From Microvirga rosea (GTDB taxonomy: Bacteria; Pseudomonadota; Alphaproteobacteria; Rhizobiales; Beijerinckiaceae): a DNA stretch of 64,000 nt. The position numbers and the translations under genes were made by a program. The stretch spans positions 84,569 to 148,568 of the forward strand of contig NZ_JAJDOP010000008.1 of the NCBI RefSeq assembly GCF_020595095.1. Direction: 5' to 3'. The notes beneath the pieces were generated by a model, which saw only the letters and a list, made by a program, of their open reading frames with translations, made no database searches and had not been told where the DNA came from. This document shows positions 8,103 through 16,812 of this stretch, piece after piece (the stretch's first letter is position 1; each line of letters opens with the position of its first letter).

Positions 8103-9602
8103 ATGTTCAGGTCGGTACTGCGGAGCGCCGTCGGCGCAGGCGTATTGGTGGCGGCTATGGCTTCAGCCTCGGCTCAGGTGCTGGAGATCGGAATGGACAA
8201 CGGGCCGACAGGGCTCGATCCGCACCTCATCACGGCCTTCCCGAGTTTCATGGTCGTGAACGGCAATATTTATGAAGGCCTGACGGCCGTCGACAAGGAC
8301 CTCAAGGTCGTTCCTGGCCTTGCCGAGTCCTGGACCGTCTCATCCGATGGCAAGACCTATACGTTCAAGCTCCGCTCGGGTGTGAAGTTTCACGACGGCA
8401 CCGACATGACGGCTGAAGACGTCGCGGCGACGATCCGTCGTGTCCAGAGCAAGGACATCGCGTCGCCTCTCGCCAGCCGTCTCTCCGCCATCGAGGGCGC
8501 CAAGGCCGTCGATGCGCAGACGGTCGAGCTGACCCTGAAGGAGCCTTCCGCGCCGCTCCTTTCTTCGCTTGCCACCATCGCGGTTGTGCCGAGCGAGACG
8601 GAGACCAACAAGGATATCCTTCAAAAGGCTCCGGTCGGAACGGGCCCCTTCAAATTTCAGGAATGGCAGCCGAACGGCTTCATCCTCCTGGCGAAGAACG
8701 ACGCCTATTGGCAGAAGGATACGCCGAAGCTATCGGGCCTGAAGTTCAACATCGTTCCTGAATCGGCGACGCGCCAGGTTGGTCTGACCAACGGCCAGTA
8801 TGCACTTCTGCCGAACATCGATGCGGCAACGGCGCTTCAGCTCAAGGGAAAGCCGAATGTGACGCTCGGCGAGACCTTGGATCTTGCCTATACGCTGATC
8901 GGCATGAACGTTTCAAAGCCGCCCTTCGACAATCCCAAAGTTCGTGAAGCAGTCAATTATGCCATCAACCGGCAGGAAATCGTCGATGCGGCGCTTTTCG
9001 GCGCCGGCGTTCCCGGAGGTCCCCTGTCTCCTGCGCTGAAATCCTGGGCGCTCGCCGTCAAGGACTTCCCCTGCTACAGCCCCGACCCCGCCAAGGCACA
9101 GGCGCTTCTGAAGGAAGCCGGTGTCGCCGTGCCGGTTGCGGTCACCATGAATGTTCTGCCGCGCCAGGACGTCAAGGATATCGCCCAGGTGGTTCAGGAG
9201 CAGCTCAACAAGGCGGGCTTCAAGGTCGAGCTGAAGAACCAGGAGCAGGGCCAGTTCATCCAGGATTGGCGCAACAGCAACTTCGACATGTTCGCCTCGA
9301 TCAATGCCGGAAGCCCTGATCCGGACGAGTATTTCTACCGGACGTTCCGCACCGGCGGCTCGACAAACGTCTTCAAGTACTCGAATGCGGAGATCGATCA
9401 GCTCCTGGACCAGGCGCGCACCCAGCAAGATCCGGCTGCTCGCAAGTCCGCGTATGATCAGGTGCAAAAAACCCTCGCCTGCTCGGGACCCGTGGCGCAC
9501 CTGACCTACGGCACCCTGTTCTCGGCCATGCGTGACAAGCTCAAAGGCTACGAGGTAATGCCGAACCGCTCCCTCGTGACCTTGAAGAACGCAAGCTATT
9601 GA
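8103..9602 (+). CDS. Peptide/oligosaccharide-type ABC transporter substrate-binding protein (SBP_bac_5)
   Basis: 499-aa periplasmic binding protein of the DppA/OppA family. The first 25 residues form a Sec signal peptide with an ASA-Q cleavage site. LAESWTVSSDGKTYTFKLRSGVKFHDG is the family hallmark region, written here only by its key parts (LAESW, FKLRSGVKFHDG). The start ATG has GGGAG about 9 nt upstream. It is followed by two DppB/DppC-type permeases but no ATPase. It is divergent from anmK, so anhydro-muropeptides or wall peptides are the likely ligands, as for the SBP_bac_5 proteins of alphaproteobacterial YejBEF systems. That is inference; nickel, dipeptide or glycoside binding cannot be excluded. 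Confidence 0.88.
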   Translation: MFRSVLRSAVGAGVLVAAMASASAQVLEIGMDNGPTGLDPHLITAFPSFMVVNGNIYEGLTAVDKDLKVVPGLAESWTVSSDGKTYTFKLRSGVKFHDGTDMTAEDVAATIRRVQSKDIASPLASRLSAIEGAKAVDAQTVELTLKEPSAPLLSSLATIAVVPSETETNKDILQKAPVGTGPFKFQEWQPNGFILLAKNDAYWQKDTPKLSGLKFNIVPESATRQVGLTNGQYALLPNIDAATALQLKGKPNVTLGETLDLAYTLIGMNVSKPPFDNPKVREAVNYAINRQEIVDAALFGAGVPGGPLSPALKSWALAVKDFPCYSPDPAKAQALLKEAGVAVPVAVTMNVLPRQDVKDIAQVVQEQLNKAGFKVELKNQEQGQFIQDWRNSNFDMFASINAGSPDPDEYFYRTFRTGGSTNVFKYSNAEIDQLLDQARTQQDPAARKSAYDQVQKTLACSGPVAHLTYGTLFSAMRDKLKGYEVMPNRSLVTLKNASY

Positions 9603-9609
9603 GCCTTCA

Positions 9610-9644
9610 GGGACCCGGCGCCGGCGGAAGCCACGCCGGGTCCC
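9610..9644 (+). terminator. Intercistronic 11-bp hairpin after the binding-protein gene
   Basis: GGGACCCGGCG at 9610-9620 pairs perfectly with CGCCGGGTCCC at 9634-9644 across a 13-nt loop, with no U-run. It lies between the binding protein and its permease, a usual place for a structure that protects the abundant SBP mRNA or attenuates readthrough. Confidence 0.65.
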
Positions 9645-9670
9645 TCAGCGGTTGATACATAGATATCCCG

Positions 9671-10618
9671 ATGAGTCGTATTCTGCTTTCACGGTTGATC
9701 GATCTGATCGTCGTTCTTTTCGGCGTCTCGATCATCGTCTTCCTGATGATCCGCCTCATTCCGGGCGATGCCGTGGCCATCATGCTCGGTGCCAACACGG
9801 AGATCACCCCGGAGCGGATGGCGGAGCTCAACAGCCGTGTCGGCTTGGACAAGCCGGTTGTGGAGCAGTATCTCATCTGGGCCGGTTCGGCTCTGCGCGG
9901 GGATTTCGGAACGTCTCTTTGGACGGGACGTCCCGTGTCGACCGAGATCCTGAACCATCTGTGGCCGACTCTCGAGCTGACGATCCTGTCACTCCTCATC
10001 GGAGCCGTTCTGGCCGTGCCGGTGGGATGCTGGATGGCGCAGACCCGTGGCGGAGCCGCGGATGTCGCCATGCGCATCGGAGCCATCGCAGGCCTGACGA
10101 TTCCCTCTTTCTGGCTCGGCATCGTGCTGATCCTCTTGTTTTCCGCCTTCATGCCGAGCTTCTCGTCTCTCGGGTATGTTCCGTTTTCGGAGGATCCTCT
10201 GGGAAACCTGCAGCGGATGACCCTTCCTTCCGTCGCTCTCGCGCTGCCGATTCTGGCCAACCTGTCACGTCTCGTTCGTTCGGCGATGCTGGATGCCCTC
10301 GGACAAGACTATGTTCGCACGGCAAGGGCCAAAGGGTTGAGCGAGCGAAAAGTCATCTACAAACATGCTCTTCGCAATGCCTTGATCCCGTTCCTGACGA
10401 GCGTCGGCATCATGACGGGCTATCTGCTCGGGGGCGCCATCGTGGTGGAACAGGTCTTCGCCATTCCGGGCCTCGGACGTCTCATTCTCGGTGCCATCGC
10501 CGAGCGCAACTACCCTCTTATCCAAGCCACGATCCTCATCGTGACGGCGGGCTTCGTGGTGGTGAATTTTCTCGTCGATTTCCTTTATGTCATCGTCGAT
10601 CCCCGGGTGAGGGCATAA
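9671..10618 (+). CDS. ABC transporter permease, DppB type
   Basis: 315-aa inner-membrane subunit with six predicted hydrophobic segments; the first is near residues 9-30 (LIVVLFGVSIIVFLMIRLIP). The cytoplasmic EAA loop that docks onto the ATPase is present (about residues 216-245, key residues DYVRTARAKG). The DppB-specific N-terminal motif IPGDAV is also present. It sits 68 bp after the binding-protein gene and 3 bp before the next permease. The intact EAA loop implies it still works with an ATPase, which must come from elsewhere in the genome. Confidence 0.92.
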   Translation: MSRILLSRLIDLIVVLFGVSIIVFLMIRLIPGDAVAIMLGANTEITPERMAELNSRVGLDKPVVEQYLIWAGSALRGDFGTSLWTGRPVSTEILNHLWPTLELTILSLLIGAVLAVPVGCWMAQTRGGAADVAMRIGAIAGLTIPSFWLGIVLILLFSAFMPSFSSLGYVPFSEDPLGNLQRMTLPSVALALPILANLSRLVRSAMLDALGQDYVRTARAKGLSERKVIYKHALRNALIPFLTSVGIMTGYLLGGAIVVEQVFAIPGLGRLILGAIAERNYPLIQATILIVTAGFVVVNFLVDFLYVIVDPRVRA

Positions 10619-10621
10619 GCC

Positions 10622-11446
10622 GTGTCGCGTTTGGCCAGAAGCAAGCTCCTCACATTCGCGATCATTCTTGTCGTCTTGCAGGTTGTTCTCGCGTTCGGCG
10701 CGCCTTGGTTCGCTCCGTATGACCCCATGGCTCAAAGTATCGCTCGCCGTCTCAGAGGGCCGACCGCCTTGAACTGGCTCGGGACCGATCAGCTTGGGCG
10801 GGACGTGCTGACCCGCATCCTCTACGGATACCGCACCTCCTTGATCGCGTGTGTGCTGGCCGTCGGCATAGCCCTTCTGGCAGGCGGCACCCTTGGACTC
10901 ATGGCTGCCTATTATCGCGGCTGGCTCGACCGCATCATCATGCGGATCATGGATGTGCTTTTTGCCTTCCCGGTCATGCTCCTCGCGATCGGAATCATCG
11001 CCGTTTTGGGGCCTCATACCTATAGCGCGGCCGCTGCTATCGCGGTGGTTTACACCCCGATCTTCGCCCGCCTCCTGCGCGGACCGGCCTTGGTTCTGTG
11101 CGAAAGTGAATATGTCGCGGGCGCGAAGGCCATCGGCGCATCGGATAAGCGCATTATCTTTCTGCACATCCTTCCCAACCTTGCTTCCGTCATCCTGGTG
11201 CAGACAAGTCTTCTGCTTTCCGCCGCGATCCTCGTGGAAGCATCGCTGTCCTTTTTGGGCCTCGGCACACAGCCGCCAACACCATCTCTCGGCTTGATGT
11301 TGTCAGAAGGGCGCAATTTTCTGCAACTGTCGCCATGGAGCGCGATTTTCGCAGGTTTTGCCATCCTCTTTCTGTCGTTCGGCTTCAACCTGCTCGGTGA
11401 TGCCTTGCGCGATACTCTCGATCCGCGCCTCCGGGGTCAGTCATGA
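10622..11446 (+). CDS. ABC transporter permease, DppC type
   Basis: 274-aa partner permease. The N-terminal first membrane segment is followed by the DppC-typical HW-like periplasmic motif LGTDQLGRDVLTRILYG (about residues 57-73). The EAA loop reads EYVAGAKAIGASDKRIIFLH. It starts with GTG 3 bp after the DppB-type gene and overlaps the following acetyltransferase gene by ATGA. With the DppB-type subunit it forms the translocation pore. No ATP-binding gene follows, which is unusual for this family. Confidence 0.92.
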   Translation: MSRLARSKLLTFAIILVVLQVVLAFGAPWFAPYDPMAQSIARRLRGPTALNWLGTDQLGRDVLTRILYGYRTSLIACVLAVGIALLAGGTLGLMAAYYRGWLDRIIMRIMDVLFAFPVMLLAIGIIAVLGPHTYSAAAAIAVVYTPIFARLLRGPALVLCESEYVAGAKAIGASDKRIIFLHILPNLASVILVQTSLLLSAAILVEASLSFLGLGTQPPTPSLGLMLSEGRNFLQLSPWSAIFAGFAILFLSFGFNLLGDALRDTLDPRLRGQS

Positions 11447-11949
11447 GGATCGAGCCGGCGAAGCGCGAGGATATTCCAAGACTCGCGCTGATCGCCGAGC
11501 TATCCTACCGCTCGGCCTTTGCGGGAATTCTCGAAGACGAGATTCTGTCTACACGAGACGCCGCCTTCTTTGCGGAGCGTTTTGAGACATCCTGGGAGCG
11601 AATGCTCGTCGCCTTTTCCGGCGAAAGTCCGTCAGGATTTCTTCTCATGACGGAGGGGCACATCGACATGCTGTTCATGGATCCTCGCTCCAGCAGGCGT
11701 GGCGGCGGAGCGTTGCTCCTCCGGGAAGCGGAGCGGCTCGGGGCAACGAGTCTGGAATGCTTCCGGGACAATCGCCATGCGCGCCAGTTTTATGAGCGGC
11801 ACGGCTGGCGCGTCGTCCATGAATACGAGCGTGACTTCGCAGGCAGAAGCCGCAATTTCGTTCTCTATAAGAAGCCCTTTAGCGCGGTGTCACAAAGCAA
11901 CGACACGGCCAGTCCTGACAGCTTCATCCGCAGCAAGGACAATCCTTAA
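11443..11949 (+). CDS. GNAT-family N-acetyltransferase
   Basis: 168 aa. It starts at MRIEPAKREDIPRLA, the usual beta1-alpha1 start of GNAT proteins. The acetyl-CoA loop is degenerate around SSRRGGGALLLREAERLG (about residues 86-103), and the C-terminal N-x-x-A-x-x-F-Y-x-x-x-G-W block is DNRHARQFYERHGW. Its start overlaps the upstream permease stop (ATGA), so it is co-transcribed with the importer. It could acetylate an amino sugar, amino acid or peptide delivered by the transporter; the substrate is unknown. Its last 60 bp overlap the 3' end of the convergent oxidoreductase gene. Confidence 0.8.
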   Translation: MRIEPAKREDIPRLALIAELSYRSAFAGILEDEILSTRDAAFFAERFETSWERMLVAFSGESPSGFLLMTEGHIDMLFMDPRSSRRGGGALLLREAERLGATSLECFRDNRHARQFYERHGWRVVHEYERDFAGRSRNFVLYKKPFSAVSQSNDTASPDSFIRSKDNP

Positions 11950-12957
11950 GGAGCGGACCGCATCGTTCATGTGATCGGTCAGATCCAAATTCTCGTTGAT
12001 GGCCCGCAGGAGAAATCGCTGTTCCCGCTCGCACAAGGCATCATGATCAGGCTCATCGGCCGTATCGATATGCTCGTCTCTCCGAGCGAATGTTCCATCC
12101 GGCGTCAGGTCGGCATGGTGCAGCAGGATCCGGTTCGTCTTGGTATGTGCATTGATATCGTCCGAGCGAATATCTCCCGCCGTCTCCGCCATGACGATGC
12201 TGACACTACCTTTTGGACCGATAACGTCCTTCACGAAGTAGGCCGTCTCACTCATCATCGGCCCCCATCCGGCCTCGTACCAGCCCACGGAGCCGTCATC
12301 GAAGCTGACATGGAGATGCCCGTAATTGTACATGCCCGGCGGCATGTCGTCAGTCAGGCGGGTTCCGACAGCATGAACCTGGATAGGGTTGGCACGGGTG
12401 ATCTGGCACATGACGTCGACATAATGCACGCCGCAATCGACGATGGGCGACAGGGACTGCAGCAAACGCTTATGGGCCTCCCAAGCCGGTCCGCTTGATT
12501 GCTGGTTGAGGTTCATGCGGAAGACGTGGGGGGATCCCAGCGTCTTGGCAATCTCGATGAATTTGATCCAGGACGGGTGATGACGCAGAATATAGCCGAT
12601 CACGAGCTTGCGGTTTGTCCGGAGAGCCGTGGCGACAACGCGCTCCGCATCCGCGACATTGTCAGCGAGCGGCTTTTCGACAAAGACATGTGCGCCTGCT
12701 TCCATGGCCTTGACGGCATAATCGGCATGGGTATCCGACCAGGTGTTGATGGACACGACGTCGGGCCTGAGGGAGGTGAGCGCTTCCTCGAAGTGAGTAA
12801 AGCGTTGCGCCTTATGGAGGGAGCTTGGCAATGCCATGCCTTCGATATTGCGCGTGCAAAGGCCCACCACATCGAAGCCCTCGATCCGGTCATAGGCCTG
12901 CGCGTGAGACAAGCCCATATTTCCAAGGCCGACAACCAGAACCCGCTGTGTGCCCAT
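11890..12957 (-). CDS. Gfo/Idh/MocA-family oxidoreductase
   Basis: 355-aa NAD(P)-dependent sugar oxidoreductase. The Rossmann motif VLVVGLGNMGLSHA is at residues 6-19. The family EKP motif lies in HVFVEKPLAD (about 90-99), and a proposed catalytic histidine lies in VDCGVHYVDVMCQ. It is the last gene of the nagK-gntR-SIS-nagA operon, 16 bp after nagA. The context points to an amino-sugar or 3-keto/anhydro-sugar substrate, but the sequence does not identify it. The 3' end overlaps the convergent GNAT gene by 60 bp, so the two transcripts are complementary there. Confidence 0.88.
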   Translation of the reverse strand: MGTQRVLVVGLGNMGLSHAQAYDRIEGFDVVGLCTRNIEGMALPSSLHKAQRFTHFEEALTSLRPDVVSINTWSDTHADYAVKAMEAGAHVFVEKPLADNVADAERVVATALRTNRKLVIGYILRHHPSWIKFIEIAKTLGSPHVFRMNLNQQSSGPAWEAHKRLLQSLSPIVDCGVHYVDVMCQITRANPIQVHAVGTRLTDDMPPGMYNYGHLHVSFDDGSVGWYEAGWGPMMSETAYFVKDVIGPKGSVSIVMAETAGDIRSDDINAHTKTNRILLHHADLTPDGTFARRDEHIDTADEPDHDALCEREQRFLLRAINENLDLTDHMNDAVRSLRIVLAADEAVRTGRVVAL

Positions 12958-12973
12958 GGCATGGTCTCCTGTG

Positions 12974-14101
12974 TTAATCCCCGTCGATCCAGGTTTGCCG
13001 AACCGTGAGATCGTCGTCCAGCAAAACGAGGCTTGCCCGATAGCCAGGCGCGATGCGGCCGAATTCGTGGTCGAGGCGCAGGAAGGCTGCCGGGACGAAA
13101 GAAGCCATCCGAAGAGCCTGCCCCACGGAAAGACCGAGGCGATGAACGGTGTTTCGGACCGCGCTCGCCATATCGAGGTCGGAGCCGGCTAAGGTCCCGT
13201 CGGCTGTCGTGAGCTTTCCATCCTTGCGATAGATCGTTCGGCCGTGCAGCTCAAAGCTCTGCATCGCCGTTCCGGTAACGGACATGGCGTCCGTCACCAG
13301 CATCATCCGGTCCACCCCTTTTGCCGCGATCGCGATCCGAAGCGAAGCATCGTCGACGTGGTGTCCGTCGACGATCAGGCCGCACCAGGTCTCTTTCGTA
13401 TCCAAGGCAGCTCCGACAGGTCCTGGCTCGCGTCCCATCAAGGGAGGCATGGCGTTGAAGAGGTGCGTGAATCCGCGCAGGCCATGGCTATAGGCCTCGA
13501 GCACATCGGCGTAGCTTCCGGCGGTGTGCCCTGCGCAGAGCAAAACTCCTGCCCGGACCAGTTTCGAAATGGCGTCAGGGCTGTTCTTCTCCGGCGCGAG
13601 GGTTACCAGAGTCCGGCCCTCGGACAAGGATGTCAGGATGGCGATGTCCTGATCGTCGATCGGACGCATATAGTCCGGATTATGCACACCCTTTCGTTCC
13701 GGATTGATGAAGGGGCCTTCCACGTGGATTCCGAGAACGCCGGGGATCCGCGCCGCAAGGGCCTGCTGCATTGCCTTGACAGCCTCGGCCATGCGCTCCC
13801 GGGTGTCCGTGATGAAGGTGGGGAGAAGTCCGACCGTGCCGAATTGCCGATGTGCCTCCGCCATGGTGCGCAAGCCTTCGACGGTTCGCACATCGTTGAA
13901 CAGAACGCCGCCGCCGCCGTTGACCTGAACGTCGATGAAGCCCGGCGCCAGGAGACCTTCAACCGCGCGGCGCTCAATCCGTGCCGACAGCTCCCCCTCG
14001 CGAAGAACGGCGACGATCCTGCCGCCTTCGACAACAACCGCCCGCCCTTCCAACATGCTTTCGCCGTCGAAGAGGCGAGCGCCGGTCAGCGCGTAGATCA
14101 T
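12974..14101 (-). CDS. nagA: N-acetylglucosamine-6-phosphate deacetylase
   Basis: Converts GlcNAc-6-phosphate to glucosamine-6-phosphate and acetate. 375 aa, amidohydrolase fold. Metal and catalytic motifs are all seen: HVEGPFINPERKG (metal Glu), GHTAGSY (metal His), THLFNAMPP (metal His) and LVTDAMSVTG (catalytic Asp). The early strand QVNGGGG replaces the usual HGxxG. ATG at 14101-14099 overlaps the stop of the SIS gene (ATGA), showing translational coupling. Together with the SIS protein it completes the route from GlcNAc-6-phosphate towards glycolysis. Confidence 0.95.
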   Translation of the reverse strand: MIYALTGARLFDGESMLEGRAVVVEGGRIVAVLREGELSARIERRAVEGLLAPGFIDVQVNGGGGVLFNDVRTVEGLRTMAEAHRQFGTVGLLPTFITDTRERMAEAVKAMQQALAARIPGVLGIHVEGPFINPERKGVHNPDYMRPIDDQDIAILTSLSEGRTLVTLAPEKNSPDAISKLVRAGVLLCAGHTAGSYADVLEAYSHGLRGFTHLFNAMPPLMGREPGPVGAALDTKETWCGLIVDGHHVDDASLRIAIAAKGVDRMMLVTDAMSVTGTAMQSFELHGRTIYRKDGKLTTADGTLAGSDLDMASAVRNTVHRLGLSVGQALRMASFVPAAFLRLDHEFGRIAPGYRASLVLLDDDLTVRQTWIDGD

Positions 14102-15150
14102 CAGACGGTCTCCGTCACTTTGCGCAGGCGGGGAGGGGCGTCCGGGTTATGGCCACGGCCTTGCGCGATGGCGTTCACGAGAGGGTAGAAGCTCTGGATC
14201 AGGGCGATGGGTGCGATAAACGGATGGATCCCGTCGACGGACGGCAGCGTGACGGCCGCAGGGCCCTCCGCCGCCCCGGCGACGATGACGGGCACCTTCT
14301 GATCGCTCAGCTTCGTGACAAGATCGCTAACGCCGCTGAGCGTCTCGTCGCGCTGGCTCAGAACCAGGACGGGGAAGTGGCCCCCCGCGAGAGCCCAGGG
14401 ACCATGCATCAGCTCGGCCGCGCTCATGGCCTCGGCATGGATGCCGGAGGTCTCTTTCAATTTCAAGGCCGTTTCCTGCGCCATTGCAAAGCCGACACCC
14501 CGGCCGACGACGAACAGGTTGTCGGCCCGCGCGAGAAGCGGAAGGGCTGCCGACCAGTCCAGAGCAGCAGCTTTTTCGAGAACGTCCGGTAAGCTCTCCA
14601 GGGCCGCGAGAAGATCCGAGTCCTGAGACCAATGCGCCACGAGCTGGAGCGATGCGGCAAGGGCCGCGATAAACGACTTCGTGGCTGCAACGCTTTTCTC
14701 GGGCCCGGCGTGGAGAGGCAGGACGACTTCGCATGTGGCTGCCAAAGGTGAGCTCGTATCGTTGACGAGCGCCACGGTCAGCGCGCCGTCATTGCGACCT
14801 GCTTGCGCGAGATTCAGAATGTCCGGGCTGCGGCCTGACTGAGAGACGGCGAGAAAGAGCGCCTCCCGCATGCGGGGACGTGCTTCGTAGACCGAGGTCA
14901 CCGATGGCCCCACAGAGGCCGTGACGAGACCGGAATGGATCTCCAGCAGGTATTTGGCGAAAGTTGCCGCGTTGTCGGAACTTCCGCGGGCGCAGGTTAC
15001 CGCGAAGGGAGGCGGTGCTGCGCGGAGGCGTTCACCCAAATCACGGCAAAGGTCCGCATTGCTGGCAAGAAGGCGTGCGACCACCTGAGGCGCCTCGCGC
15101 GCTTCGCGCAGCATATCGGTGGAAGCTGAGGAATTGATTTCAGGCATCAT
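14101..15150 (-). CDS. SIS-domain glucosamine-6-phosphate deaminase/isomerase (NagB-II type)
   Basis: 349 aa with two SIS domains related to the isomerase half of GlmS, without the glutaminase domain. Signature segments are CARGSSDNAATFA (about residues 54-66), SQSGRSPDIL, SGIHAEAMSAAELMHGP and the C-terminal PPRLRKVTETV, which corresponds to the GlmS C-tail. Such proteins beside nagA usually act as the deaminating NagB-II, making fructose-6-phosphate and ammonia from glucosamine-6-phosphate. The start overlaps the gntR 3' end by 11 bp. An AgaS-like role is the alternative. Confidence 0.88.
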   Translation of the reverse strand: MMPEINSSASTDMLREAREAPQVVARLLASNADLCRDLGERLRAAPPPFAVTCARGSSDNAATFAKYLLEIHSGLVTASVGPSVTSVYEARPRMREALFLAVSQSGRSPDILNLAQAGRNDGALTVALVNDTSSPLAATCEVVLPLHAGPEKSVAATKSFIAALAASLQLVAHWSQDSDLLAALESLPDVLEKAAALDWSAALPLLARADNLFVVGRGVGFAMAQETALKLKETSGIHAEAMSAAELMHGPWALAGGHFPVLVLSQRDETLSGVSDLVTKLSDQKVPVIVAGAAEGPAAVTLPSVDGIHPFIAPIALIQSFYPLVNAIAQGRGHNPDAPPRLRKVTETV

Positions 15151-15922
15151 GATGGGTCCGGTCCGGCGGGCTGATCGTCAGCTCCGCTACGAAGTCATAA
15201 GCATCGCCCCGGTAGTAGGACGAGGTGAACTCGACCGCCTCTCCCGTTGCGGTGAAGGAGCGACGTTCGATATACAGGGCAGGACTCTTGATCGGCACCT
15301 GGAGCAAGGAGGCCTGCTCGTCGGAAAGAAGTACAGCATGGAGCCTTTGCAGGGCCCTTGCCGGAAGCACTCCCTGCTCATGGAGAACGGCATAGAGGGA
15401 CTGCTTGACGAGAGATGGATCCGGAAGAAAACGGCTTGGAACGACAGCATGCTCGATCGCCATCGGAATTCCGTCTGCCAGACGAAGGCGGTTGACGCGG
15501 CTCACCTGATCCCCGGGGGAGAGGCCAAGAGCCATCAATTCGTTCGGTGAAGCCTGCCCGATGGAACGGCTGAGGAGAATGGCAGAGGACGGCAGGCCTC
15601 GAGCCGACATGTCGTCCGTAAAACTGGACAGGCGAGAAAGAGGCTGCTCCAGTCGCATGTGCGGTGCGATGAAAGTGCCAGACCCCCAGCGTTGAACGAG
15701 GACGCCTTTCTTCACGAGGCCCGTGATAGCCTTCCGCACGGTAACACGCGAGACCCCAAGCTGTTTGGCAAGGTCGCGCTCCCCCGGCAGGGCATCATCC
15801 GCCTTGATGGTTCCCTTTCGTACCGCATCCTCGATGGATTGCTGCAGCTGAAGGTAAAGCGGCGTCGGATTTCCCTCGTCCAATGAGACCAACGCTAAGG
15901 CTTCCGGAGCCTCATTGTTCAT
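15140..15922 (-). CDS. GntR-family (HutC/UTRA) transcriptional regulator
   Basis: 260 aa. An N-terminal winged helix is followed by a UTRA ligand-binding domain. The helix-turn-helix reads LPGERDLAKQLGVSRVTVRKA (residues about 42-62), and the UTRA part includes YIERRSFTATGEAVEFTSSYYRGD. I chose ATG 15922, preceded after 5 nt by a strong GAGGAGG. The longer frame to 16036 lies inside the upstream kinase. It overlaps the kinase stop by ATGA. By position it is the local repressor responding to an amino-sugar phosphate, as NagR and DasR do. Confidence 0.93.
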   Translation of the reverse strand: MNNEAPEALALVSLDEGNPTPLYLQLQQSIEDAVRKGTIKADDALPGERDLAKQLGVSRVTVRKAITGLVKKGVLVQRWGSGTFIAPHMRLEQPLSRLSSFTDDMSARGLPSSAILLSRSIGQASPNELMALGLSPGDQVSRVNRLRLADGIPMAIEHAVVPSRFLPDPSLVKQSLYAVLHEQGVLPARALQRLHAVLLSDEQASLLQVPIKSPALYIERRSFTATGEAVEFTSSYYRGDAYDFVAELTISPPDRTHHDA

Positions 15923-16812
15923 CGCGGCCTCCTCGGCGAAGACGTATGGGTCGTTTGCCGCGCAAGAAGAATGGCGCCGTCCATCGCGTCGGCCTTCGGC
16001 TGTACGATGACCTGCTGCAGCGGCGGAGCGAGCCAATGGCGCAACGGTTCCGACAACCCGCCGAAAAGGCAGAGTGCCGGCGCGCCGAGGTCGAGCAGCC
16101 GTGTCGCGATCTGAGCCATCTGTCGAGCCGCCTCTTCGATCAGGACAAGGCCGAGCGGGTCGCGGCGCTGAGCATGTTCAAGCACAAGAGGTGCATAGCG
16201 GGCATAATCGGCCGGCCGTGCCTTGCCGACCCAGTCCACGATCGCTTCAGGACTGTGACCGAACTCGCCCAGAATCGCATCCGACAAAGGTGTCGACGGA
16301 ATGCGTCCGTCATAAGCCCAGATGGTGTGGCGCAGGACTTCGCGCCCGATGGCGGCGCCGCTGCCCTCGTCGGAGATCTCGTAGCCCCATCCACCGACAT
16401 AGCGTCGTTCACCGGCTACGACACCATAGCCGCAAGAGCCTGTACCGACGATCAGAATCGCACCGTCGCCACCCCCGAATGCACCCAACCATGCCGTATG
16501 GGCATCGGTGTCGATCGAGAAGGAGCCGAATGGGTGTGAGCGGGACAAAAGGCGTTCCACCGCACTCGTTTGTCCTGCTCCCGCGGCGCCCATGCCGGCA
16601 TGGATCCTGCTGAAATCGAATTCCTGAAGATTTGCTTCCGCAAGGGCAGCGCGACTGGCGGAGAGAATCGATGCCCAAACGACATCGGGATCGAGCCTGA
16701 TGTTCGACGGCCCGCCGATCCCCTCGCCGAGAAGGTTCCCATCACTATCGCGCAGGCGTGCCCGACACTTGGTGCCGCCCCCATCAATGCCAAGAAATAA
16801 GGAATCCGTCAT
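15919..16812 (-). CDS. BadF/BadG-type N-acetylglucosamine kinase
   Basis: 297-aa ASKHA kinase starting MTDSLFLGIDGGGTKC, where DGGGTKC (10-16) is the phosphate-1 motif. Later motifs are IVGTGSCGYGVVAGE, GGWGYEISDEGSGAAIGRE and LCLFGGLSEPL. It most likely makes GlcNAc-6-phosphate for NagA. It is the first gene of the operon kinase-gntR-SIS-nagA-oxidoreductase and lies opposite the sugar ABC importer. ATG 16812 is preferred over an upstream ATG at 16860 that would add 16 unconserved residues. The other cluster kinase (3895-4797) is only distantly similar. Confidence 0.9.
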   Translation of the reverse strand: MTDSLFLGIDGGGTKCRARLRDSDGNLLGEGIGGPSNIRLDPDVVWASILSASRAALAEANLQEFDFSRIHAGMGAAGAGQTSAVERLLSRSHPFGSFSIDTDAHTAWLGAFGGGDGAILIVGTGSCGYGVVAGERRYVGGWGYEISDEGSGAAIGREVLRHTIWAYDGRIPSTPLSDAILGEFGHSPEAIVDWVGKARPADYARYAPLVLEHAQRRDPLGLVLIEEAARQMAQIATRLLDLGAPALCLFGGLSEPLRHWLAPPLQQVIVQPKADAMDGAILLARQTTHTSSPRRPR

